A stretch of 61,991 nucleotides of DNA from Ectocarpus siliculosus (Eukaryota; Sar; Phaeophyceae; Ectocarpales; Ectocarpaceae): positions 11,251-73,241 of the forward strand of contig FN648699.1 of NCBI GenBank assembly GCA_000310025.1. The letters run 5' to 3'. Position numbers and translations under genes: made by a program. The notes under the pieces were generated by a model. It had not been told where the DNA came from. It made no database searches and saw nothing but the letters and a program-made list of their open reading frames with translations. Of the stretch, positions 11,591 through 22,324 are shown in pieces (the stretch's first letter is position 1; each line of letters starts with the position of its first letter).

Positions 11591-12786
11591 TTGTGACGTG
11601 ACAACCCACGTTTGTTTGTTTTCGTTCGTTGAGACGTGGTGGACATGAAATATTCGTCACAGGCAAACCTTTGATGATGCCGCCGAACGCTATTATTGGT
11701 GGCAACACTTGCCGCGCATCCTACAACACGCGCACCCCGGGAAAAGAACGGGAAAAGGAAGACTACGGACTGCAACCCTCAAACCCGTGCACGAACACTA
11801 CTAACCAACACGAGTGAAAACGAATGTTGTTCTATTAGTTCTATACTACCGCCACCGTTTTTCCGCCTTCCCATCAATCCTGAGAATCATATCCTAGCCT
11901 CTCCGCCCCCTGACGGGACCCCAGATCGAATACCCTGAAGAAAATATTTCCTTTTCTACTACAGTGGTAGGATCCCGATGCGGTTGGCCCCCGATAACTT
12001 TTCACCGTGGAATCCCCCCCCAAAAAGGATCCTCTGAATGCTCGTCGCCAGATGCTGAAAGAGTAGACACGGGGAAAAAAACCCAGGAAAACAGAAAAAA
12101 AAAAGGTGGACCAGTCCAGCCGCGATCTCCATACCGGCGGGGTTAAGGTCGACTTTTTCTTTTATGTTCTACTTTTTTTTCACCACACCACCACCGTTTA
12201 ACAGGAACAAATGTCCGAAAGGCGTCCACCTGAAGCTTTCCGCTACGTACGGCAACTCTATCACATATAACCTGTAGGCGCCTACAAAAAAACAGCACTC
12301 CTACACTCTATCTGCGCGGACATATATGTATGCATATAGCCGCACTGCGTCCTACTGACCATGACACTCCGTTAGTGCCCACACCACACGCAACAATCCT
12401 CTACAAAATACTCACTACTGTACTTCTGCACCGGGAATACATGTTACAATCGCACGGACTATCTACCCAAACACGACAGCCTATAATAATAGCTCATTAA
12501 TGTGCTCGTAGACTCACACTACGCCCCCTTTTGTCACGAGGAAACAAACGGGTGCGACTCGTCCTGCCTGTCGTTCATTGCCGTTGTGAGGAGGGGAGGG
12601 GAGCGGTGGCGGAGAGAAGAGAGTAGAGGTAGCTCTCTCGCGGTACTATAGCAGTACGACGCGCAAGCTCTCGATGTCTAGCTGTATATAGTATCAACAG
12701 GTGCATCGCAATCAATCACTCAAGAACATCATCTCTGCCGAAGTTGCCCGTAGGAAGGTTCTTTCCCCTACTACCGCCAACTCGCC

Positions 12787-12856
12787 CCTCCTCCTCCTCC
12801 TCCTCCTCCTCCTCCTCCTCCTCCTCCTCCTCCTCCTCACCCTCCTCCTCCTCCTC
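12787..12856. repeat. CCT microsatellite
   Basis: About 22 CTC units with one interruption. Reading frames through it encode only poly-Leu or similar and are not genes. Confidence 0.95.
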
Positions 12857-12931
12857 AACCAACAACAACCGCCACCGGTGAAACCCTCACAACGGCCTTG
12901 TTCTCCATCAATCTACCGTATATGACACAAG

Positions 12932-13116
12932 ATAACACGCCCCCTGGCCCGATTTTCAAAGCTTGATTACTCGATGACGAAGAGGATACATAAACGAAAT
13001 GATACATTTTCGAAAAGATCTCAACGAGACGGTTCCAACGCCGCCGTTTTCGGCGCTGTGAGTCTTCCTGCTGTTGAGAAATCGAGCTTTGAAAAACGGT
13101 CAAGGGGGTGTGTTAT
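12932..13116. mobile_element. MITE, family with CCCCCTGG termini
   Basis: The left end ATAACACGCCCCCTGG, continuing to TTTTCAAAGC, recurs inverted at the right end over about 31 bases with a few mismatches. The inside carries GACGAAGAGGAT, then GGTTCCAACGCCGCC and TTTTCGGCGCTGTGAG. Copies or fragments are at about 7456-7660, 24703-24895, 28745-28880 and 53635-53813. Confidence 0.75.
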
Positions 13117-13600
13117 CTTGTGTCATATACGGTACTCAAGGTTTGCCGGGACGCGAGGCCCATTGTCGAACTTCCCCGCCCTCCTCGTCCCCCTTTCGCT
13201 CAACCACGCACGCACGCACGCGGAAAGTTTCCGTGAACAAACACCACCCACAACAGCCTCCTCTGGCGGCGTTTCGCTTCTGGGGTCAGACATGCTCCGG
13301 CGTGCTGCTGTGTAGACCGGCGGCGCGGGTTGAGAAGGAAAAGAAGAAGAAGAAAAGATGCGAGAAAAACAATTTCAAGCTTTCGTTGTACAAGAAACAG
13401 ATTGTTGTGACGCACGAACAACATGAACTCTACGTCGCGCGTTTTCTGCCGCTTCTCATTGAAGGTCCCATTCCCTTGCCCCCCCCCCCAGCCCAATATC
13501 ATAAGGGACGCGTGGTCAATGGTCAAATGACCATGGCAAGCAACAAATGAGTACGCCCCCCCCCCCCGGCCCGAAATCTTAAGGTGGCTCCCGCTTGGTT

Positions 13601-13950
13601 NNNNNNNNNNNNNNNNNNNNNNNNNNNNNNNNNNNNNNNNNNNNNNNNNNNNNNNNNNNNNNNNNNNNNNNNNNNNNNNNNNNNNNNNNNNNNNNNNNNN
13701 NNNNNNNNNNNNNNNNNNNNNNNNNNNNNNNNNNNNNNNNNNNNNNNNNNNNNNNNNNNNNNNNNNNNNNNNNNNNNNNNNNNNNNNNNNNNNNNNNNNN
13801 NNNNNNNNNNNNNNNNNNNNNNNNNNNNNNNNNNNNNNNNNNNNNNNNNNNNNNNNNNNNNNNNNNNNNNNNNNNNNNNNNNNNNNNNNNNNNNNNNNNN
13901 NNNNNNNNNNNNNNNNNNNNNNNNNNNNNNNNNNNNNNNNNNNNNNNNNN
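13601..13950. other. Assembly gap, 350 N
   Basis: The run of N is bounded on both sides by C homopolymers and by two similar motifs (GCCCAATATC on the left at about 13490, and again at about 13964), so the gap probably sits inside a repeated element. No gene spans it. Confidence 0.99.
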
Positions 13951-14265
13951 CCCCCCCCCCCAGCCCAATATCTTAGGAGTGCTTCGCGTTTGGTGATGTG
14001 AGAGCCTGGTCCGGTGAGAACCCGGCGTGTTCCGTCCCGGCTTTGTAGGGATGCGAGGTCAATGGTCTAACGACTACGGCATGCACGACCATGAGTACAC
14101 CCCCCCAGCCCCTCCCCCCCTGAAAACGAACCGGAAGCTCTCTTCTGCTTCCCCGTCTTTTTGGTTGACAGGGGTAAACCCCGGCTCAACGTCCATGCTA
14201 GTATTCCCGCCGTAACCCGCCCGTCCTTCTTTGGACCGAGATGCCGCACGCGCTGGAGAATAATC

Positions 14266-14355
14266 TTCCAACTTCGTCAGTTGGACCAGTACGGACATTA
14301 GAAGGTACTGAGCGGAGACCGGAACGGTTTGTAATGGGAAGACAACAACAACAAT

Positions 14356-14453
<98 letters not shown>

Positions 14454-14455
14454 AC
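14266..14455 (+). mobile_element. SINE-like element with (AAC)n tail, copy A
   Basis: CAGTTGGACCAGTACGGAC and AGAAGGTACTGAGCGGAGAC precede about 38 AAC units. The same head and tail occur at about 21300-21520 and 22080-22385. A common head ending in a simple-sequence 3' tail is the pattern of a short retroposon; no A/B box is certain. It lies just beyond the polymerase stop codon, in antisense. Confidence 0.5.
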
Positions 14456-14488
14456 TTCGGCGGCCAGGCTAGGCAAGGCTAGGCCAGG

Positions 14489-17400
14489 CTAGACCCACCG
14501 CAGGTGAGGCGGGATGTACTCTAGCCCGAGAAACCGGAATATGTCTTCTTCCGTCTGGAAGGAAACGATGTCGGTGACGGGCTCATCCGTAGCCCGGATC
14601 GTGACGCCCTTCTGGCTAAGCTTGTACTCGGTTTGCTCCTCGGTGTAGCGGCGAACTTGTGTTGGGGCGAGGGGGGGCGAAGACGCAAGGATTACTTAGC
14701 GACCAGGCGCACATCATGAATACAGTCAGTCATGCCTCGTTTAAGGAAACCTTTTAAATAGGCATGGTGGCGCTCGCAGAATGTACGTAGGACAGGGAGG
14801 GGTATCAACCATAAGGATACTTCCCCGGCTTAAGGACACGGTTTCTAGCAAAAACCCAGGTGTTTTGTCCTTACCCGAGGTTCGATTGTATACCGAACGG
14901 TTGAATTGCAGCAACATGAATAAGTTTGCAAACCGCTGAACAACACACCATCCACCAGAGACAGCAAACAGAAGAGCAATGAAACCCCCAACGCGCGCAC
15001 CGCACACCACCACTAGCGCCTCCGAACAAAGTACGGCGTCAGCGATACACAAGCGACGATTGCCGAACTATCAATTGGGGGATGACATCGCTCAAAAGCA
15101 GCCAATGGTTTCATACCACTTCTGGCCGAGCTTAGACTTTGGGGCTGCTCTCTTGTGAAAACGAGCAAAGAAACTGTTTGTTTCTATCAAGGTATGTGAC
15201 GTTGTTTCTGAATCTACTCGTCCACATGAGCTGCTGCACGACGCAGCACTTGGAAGCGTTTTCATTTTTCGCGCTCACCGTCCTTCTCGAACATGACGGT
15301 CCCGGACCACCCGAGCAGCGCGAAGGGCCACTGCGATGACGCCACCTGGAACCCAACCAGCAGGAAACCCACCAAAATAACAAGCAAGCAAGGCGTTTGA
15401 TTTCAAAACACATGGCAAATCACCGGTGCTCGTGCGCTTGTTCTCCCGCCCTCATTGTCAACTTTACCTTTATTGCTCCCTGCACCACCCGACTTCCGCT
15501 TCGGTGTTTGCGCCAAAACGCGGTCGGCAACTACAGCTCGGCGCAGTTCTCTCCGAGATACTCCGAGGGCATTGTCCACCCCCCGCCCCGTCCAACGAAA
15601 AAAACAAAAACGCGTCCTTGTAACGGGCTGCCGCCGTCTTGACACAAGACAAGAGAGGAACAGCTCTCTTTTCTCGAGTACTGTACCGAACCTGCTTGGT
15701 GCTGCTATCGTACCTGCACGATGTCGATTCGGCACTTGCGTCCCGGCAGCTGCCAGAGAGCCATCAATACCTGGAGCGTGGATTCAACAGGGACGGTTGG
15801 TATTTTCACATTTGTAGCCCGATGGTCCTCGAACAGAGTGAGTGAGTGGTGCACGCGAGAGCGTGATTCGCTGTGCTCCTTGATTTCGAGCAGCTATTTA
15901 ATAGCGGTGAGTCACGACTGTCTCCTCCTCCTCCAACAAACAACCAATAGCGGCAGCCGACTTGATGTTCCCGTCTTTCGTTGCTGTTGGAGTATCAGCC
16001 CCTTCTTGCTGCTTGGCAGCACAAACAATTACACTCGAGAAAAAAGAGAATATAGCTGCTCTCTGTTTTCTGTGTGTGGGTTCAGCGGGAGCAGCATTCC
16101 GCTGTCAAGATAGCGGCAGCAACTACAACCACGCATAACGGCAAACACGACAAGATTGTCAGCCACAAAAGCAACAGCATCAGCAACAGCAACAGCAACA
16201 GCAAAGAGCAACAGCAACAGCAGCAACAATATCCACACGCGCGAGTAACGACAACAACATCAGCAGCAGCAGCTGCAGCACCTGTACCACCAACAGCGCC
16301 GGTAACAGCAACAAAAGCAGCCGCAAGCACGACCAACCAACATCCAACAGCGTCTGCGACGCAAGCAGCACAAACACGGAGCAGCCCATGGCAGCGCACG
16401 GGAAAAAAAACTCGGACACGGACACGGACACGAGCATCGAATCGCTCTTGTCACCTCTTCGCGCTCGAGCTTGGGCTGTGGGGCCTGGCCCCCTTTCGCC
16501 TTGGTGAAGCCTCCCATCTGACCCTGATACAGCGTGGCGCACAGCTTTCCTCTTTCCATGAGCCTTTCCTTCAACCCCTGGCATGGACGTTTGTCATTCT
16601 CTGGTATATAATTAAATAGGCGTGGATAGCTTAGGGTTTCTGAGTTTGTGAGAACGAATGTCTCGGCCTTGTGCACGGCGCATCAGCTCTATTCACGTTT
16701 GTGCCCGGAAAAACAAAACACGCTATATCTCTCCCCCTCCCCCTCTCTCCCTCTCCCGGGGTCCTAGACCGTGGCCTTGAGAAGCACTTCCCGTTTTCTA
16801 GCCATACTCAAGACCGATTTGCTTTCATTGGTCAGCCGGCTATCGTGGTCGATGGCAACAACAAGCACAAACAACCACACTATTTCACACATATAGCTTG
16901 TTTCCCCTCGATCAAATACCCATCAAGTATTCGAAGGCCTCACCTCCACGAAGAAGTACTCCAAGTCTTCGAAGGCCTTCACTTCCGCACCTACGATTTG
17001 TTCCCCCTCGACCAAATATCCATCAAGTGCTCGTAAGGCCTCACCTACACAAAAAAAGTAGTCTAGTATTGAAGGTCCTATCTCCACATACAAGAAGTCC
17101 AATTGTTGGAAGGTCTCACCTCCACAAAGCCTTGGTGCCCCGGTTCTCCGTTGCCCCTCCGGAAGGACACTAGCACGTCCACGTCGTGGAGGGTCTCCTT
17201 CCCCCTGCGGAACCCCCCGCACACCTGCTTGGTTTGATGCGAGAAAAAAACACAAAAAAAGACACAAAAAAAATGAGATGGGTGTCCCTTCTTTGCGTAC
17301 ACGTTGATGGGAGGAAAAAACACGTAACACAATAAAAATAACACAACAACAGCAATGCTGCAATTCAAAAATGAGATCTGCGTCGTATATGTATATCTCG

Positions 17401-20400
17401 TTCTACCTTTCTCATTGCACCAAACCGGACCTCGTGTGTTTTTTTCCTCCACTTTCCGTACCATTTTTTCCCTTCATTAGATCTCTACTCATACTGTAGC
17501 GCTTTCTCCGGGGGGGCGTCTCTTCCCCCTGGTGTTCCACTCGTGCAACCAAGGCAGCAAGAAACTCTCTGATAGCAAGCGTCCAGCACAAGAGAGCGCT
17601 CAAGGCACGCCCGCCTGGAATTCCCCTCGTGCATGCAACCGAGGAAACGCAAAACTCGAGACTCTTCAACCTCAAGGAACTCTCCGACTTCAAGCGTCCA
17701 ACCGACGGGCGTCCCGCCTGGAAGTTCACTTGCAACCAAAGGCAACAACACGGAGCTCTCTCTGACCTCAAGGGCATCTCTGGTATCAAGCGTCCAAAAG
17801 ACGAGCGTCCCGCCTGAAAGCCCACCCTTGCAGCCAAAGACAACAACACGAAGCTCTCTCTCTCTCTCTCTGACCTCAAAGAGTAAGGTCCCTTCCGGAT
17901 CCCTCTCTCGGCCGAACCGTTCGGCTTCCTCCCGGACCTCATCGGCGATGCCGACGACCTCGTCCCTCCCAATCGGCACCTGTTGTTGTTGTTGTTGTTG
18001 TTGTCATATTGTTGTTGGTGATGGTGTAGGTGTTGAGTGGGACGCCCGGATTGATTGGGTTGTTGTTGATCGGGACGCCCGGATTGATTGTCACGCAAAC
18101 ACAAACTTGTGTTCATGTTCTGTTACCCTAGTACCTGCGGGAACATTTGCTTGCCGTGTGTACCTGATACACGAGCACCTACGTATTGTTCTGGGGCGGC
18201 AAGACCTTACAACGCTCATGTTTTCTTTTCGTTTACATCACCAAACAGGGTATGCGTGATGCGTTTGCACAAAACATCCTCGAGGGAGTTCGACGAGAGA
18301 AAATGTCTCTCCTAGCCAAGGGGCCGACGAAACAAAACAAAAACATGAACTGAGCGCATTTTATGTTCGCGTCTCAACCTTACGCGAAGGCAGCGTTAGA
18401 GCTGACTAGTGGTGTTGCCAGAGGGATACTCACCATTTATGGCACCTTGTATTCGCTTCTGTACTACCTGATTCCGCCTCACGAAAGAATATCTGGCAAA
18501 ATAGACGCTTGCCTGTACATCGAAATAAATTCTTGCTAAACGCTTGCCTGCATGTCGTGGAAGTGCTTCAGTCCCATCACGACCTCGGGCTTGAGATTGG
18601 GCCGCTTTTCGTCACCTAAGTTTCCCAACAACACCGGTACGATAAAAAAAAAACAGCAAACATGTTTGAGTTTTCAGATCGATGGCAGTAGAGAGACTTT
18701 CGAGTTGTTCAACGCAAGCAGCTTTCTCACCCACCACCGGAAAATCCCTTGATACAAATGAGAGTGGCTATAGACTGCTGTCGCCCCAAAGCAGCGCCAA
18801 AAAAACAATGCAGAAAGAGGAGGTGCACGTTCGAAATGATTGGCTAGACTGATGTGCCTACTTGCCGGCGGACACACATACGTTGAGGAACGAAAACACA
18901 AACCAGAGAGCAGCAAAAAGAAGGCGGACGCGTGGGAAAAAAAACGAAGAGGAAAAAAAAAAAAAGGCAGAATATGTATGCAAGGTATGCACACGTGGAT
19001 GAAACAGTAAGTAAATAATAAATGAAAACAGAACAGGCGGTATGGTGAATGCAAGGTATTTACCACAACAACGCCCCTCATCCGGCGCACCGGCCTGACG
19101 CACCCTCGGTGTCGTCGTCGTTGGGGAGGAGGGTCCTCCGCGCATCTTCCACGCTGCGGATGCCCCTGTTGTACCAATCCTTGGCCGTCCTCGAACCCAC
19201 GCCGTGCACCTTCATGAGCTGCTGGCACACCTGGTTCCGGGGGTGGCTCTAATAAAAAAAAAAAAAGAAGGGGCCAGGGCGTTTGTGTTTGTGTGCATTT
19301 TTTTAACGCTATATTTGCATCGACCGCGCTAACCAATGAGAATACGTCATCAGTCTTGTAGCGCAACAAAAAACACGAAAGAACGCGCTACATAATGAAA
19401 GGGTCCTACCAACGCGAGGGGGGCGCAGGAGGTGAGACCGCGCTAACCGGCTGACCAATGAAAAGACGTCAGTCTCAGTGCGGTTCAAAACACAAAATGC
19501 TTCAAAAGGCCACGATCTGGGACCCTGGGACCGAGCGCCACGGGGGAGTCTATACTTGTCTCTGGATAAAGTCTGTTTGTGCATGCGTAATTTATTGGCT
19601 GCGAGGACCCTCCCTCCCTCATTCGCCTTCGCCTGGATTCCCGCTGAATATGTGTTATGTCTTAGGAGGCGTTTCTATTGGGCGTAGGGATGGCACTCTC
19701 CGTCTCAGAACAGATATATATATGTATATATATTTCTTCAATGTCTTGGTCCTGCTAGTCGTTTCTCACTGCAGAGAGGATCGATTGATCATTGTCGACT
19801 GCAGCCCGCCATCGTCTAGGCATGCAGGTGCAACAGCGTGCGTGCGCCAGCCGGGAACAAGCAACCACAACAACACACATACAGAGGGGGTCCCAGTTTA
19901 GTGCCGGCATGTGCCAAGAAAATTCACCGGCACCACACTGGACCGGAACCAATCAAAAGTACTGACAATTACTTGGAAATTCAGAGCGTGTACGCCGAAA
20001 ACTCCGGCAGTATACCGGGCACCGGCACTATTCAACAGGCACTAAACAGGGACCCCCTCTGTGAAGTACACAACAACACACAACACATGCATCCATAGAG
20101 CGAGGGGCACGGCAGAGGGAAGTGAGGGTACCACGCGATCGCTTTGGCAATACCTTAATACCTGCATACCTCAAAATCACACCCAGAGGTTATGAAAACG
20201 GTCATTCGTACAAGTGTAAGGCGTACCGTGAGCTCTTCCAATCGGCTGAGGGGGCCGGTTTCTTGCATAAAATCCAACCTAAAACGAAAACCGCCATGCC
20301 TACACATAAGGCGTACCTTGAGCTCTTTCAATCGGCTGAGGGTAGAGGGGGGCGGCTTCTTGCATAAAATCCAACCTAAAACGAAAACCGTCACGCCTAC

Positions 20401-22277
20401 ACATAAGGCGTACCTTGAGCTCTTTCAATCGGCTGAGGGGGCCGGTTTCTAGTTCGAATCCAACACAAAACGAAAACCGCCATGCCTACATATAAGGCGT
20501 ACCTTGAGCTGTTCTAATCGGCTGAGGGGGGCGGCTTCTTGCATAAAATCCAACCTAAAACGAAACCGTCATGCCTATATATAAGGCGTACCTTGAGCTG
20601 TTCTAATCGGCTGAGGGGGGCGGTTTCTTGCATAAAATTCAACCTAAAACGAAAACCGTCATGCCTACATACAAGGCGTACCTTGAGCTCTTCTAATCGG
20701 CCGAGGGTAGAGGGGGGCGGTTTCTAGTATCACATTATTATCCAGCATAAACGAAACCGTCATGCTTACATACAAGGCTTACCTTGAGCTCTTCTAATCG
20801 GCCGAGGGTACCGGTCGCTAGTATCTCGTCGACGGCCTCGACCATCCGCTCTCCGACGTGGTGCACGTGGCGGATCTCGCTCCCGGACCGTATCCTGCAA
20901 CGCCGCCAAGAACAACAAATATCTTGCAATTCATACTATTTCCCTTCCGCACAATGTCTGTTTTCGTGAAAGATTCGTGTGCATGTTTCCGTGCGCATGG
21001 ACTTCCTTTGCAACAAGGCAGGTAAGGAATGCTGCAGGTAGTGGTTGTACAACATCAAGAACAGGGCCTCAATAGCAGCCAAGGCTCTGCGCGCAGGTTC
21101 TCAGGAAAAAACATTTGTACCTGCATTGTGTTGCTCTGTTTTTTTGTTTTATGGTGTGACTCTGGCGTGTGTCTTTCTCTGTGTCTTTCTCTTTCTTTCT
21201 CTTTCCCTTCTCTCCACCTGTTCTCTTCTTTTTCATTTTCTTATTCTTTCTTCTTTCCAGTCTACGGTCACCTCACATGGCGTGTAGAGCGAGCGGAGTA
21301 ACCTAGACTATCTGCCGTTGATTTCTATTGGCTTGTGGACCCTTCGGGTCTATTTGTATTTTCGTATACCTCTATTGGGTAAGTTTGCCTGTGACCACGG
21401 GAATCGACCGCGTCTAGTGTTGGACTATTATAGTACGGACAGAAGAAGGTACTGGGTAGAGAGAACGGAACGGTTATTAAATGTGAAGACAACAACGGCA
21501 ACAACCACCCGCAAAAAAAAAGCTCTTACTCACGTCATCCGTCGGAATCACAACCAACAACCATACTTCAATCTTTCGGCTGTGCGGTACCTCCAAAACG
21601 AGACGAAACTAGCGCTCGACGCGAGTCAACAATAAGATCAGTAGCTCAAAAAATTTTCCTTCCAAACATCGCTGCCGAGCGGCACGTAGCGCATGCCCTA
21701 GAAAGACAGCCAGACGATAGGCTCCCTCCACAAATGCGGTGCCCTTGCAAGCATTGCATTTTCATGCGGCAAAAACGCTGACGTTACACAAGCCACGCCG
21801 AACGCACAAACACGTGTACGATCATCGACGGCCTCAAGGTCTTACGTTCTGTCGAGAAATCGCAAGACGGAGGAGAGCCTCATGAAGGAGTCTGCCCTCT
21901 GTCCATCCCCGACGACCTTGTACATCTTGGTCATCGCATCCAGGACGTCGGTGATCTGCACGTCAAGGTCGCGCGTTGTGGTCGTCGCTTACATGTGCCA
22001 CACATCGCATCACGACTCGCGCCATCCCATTTAATTCCAATGCCTTCAGTTTCTGGTTCTTGTTGCTATTGTCGCGCTTGTGGTGATTTTTGTGTACCCT
22101 GTTTGTGTTCTCTTTTTTTTCTTTTCGAAGGTGGTACAGTTACCCTTCTTTGGGGTAGGTTAGCCTATGGCCGTGGAAGGCGTCCGCGCGTCAGCTGGAC
22201 CGGTACGGACGCTAGAAGGTACTGAGCAGAGACCCAGAACAGGAAACAACAACAACGACAACAACAACAACAACAGC

Positions 22278-22324
<47 letters not shown>

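Larger units (their letters stand above)
10546..14488. other. Intergenic, LHC3 to polymerase gene
   Basis: No gene is supported. It holds LHC-type 3' flank (to about 11060), three hairpin repeats (11279-11590), a degenerate stretch with A and C homopolymers, a CCT microsatellite (12787-12856), a MITE (12932-13116), an assembly gap (13601-13950) between C-rich runs, and a SINE-like element ending in (AAC)n next to the 3' end of the polymerase gene. Confidence 0.6.
14489..21955 (-). other. Polymerase core exons (8-kDa, fingers, palm, thumb)
   Basis: Exon 6 has ITDVLDAMTKMYKVVGDGQR and exon 7 RHVHHVGERMVEAVDEILAT, the 8-kDa domain. Exon 8 has KVHGVGSRTAKDWY, the second helix-hairpin-helix. Exon 10 ends LLFE and exon 11 continues VCGGFRRGKETLHDVDVLV: D850 and D852 are the first two metal ligands. 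Exon 12 (GLKERLMERGKLCATL) is the palm insert and exon 13 has GRKCRIDIVQ, with D928 the third catalytic Asp. Exon 14 (WPFALLGWSGTVMF) carries the thumb motif where Pol lambda has YFTG. Exon 15 ends EDIFRFLGLEYIPPHLRW, the family C-terminus. A711 stands where Pol beta has Lys72 and Pol lambda Lys312. Confidence 0.92.

Noticed and set aside
13579-13996. Open frames across the N gap
   Set aside because: Artefacts of translating N.
16074-16619. Ser/Thr/Ala-rich 181-residue plus-strand protein
   Set aside because: Built from CAA/CAG repeats and the antisense of polymerase exon 12.
20215-20800. CRISPR-like array (regular repeats with spacers)
   Set aside because: Units are contiguous near-identical copies of 89-101 bases of an exon-intron border, in a eukaryotic intron; there are no unique spacers of uniform length.
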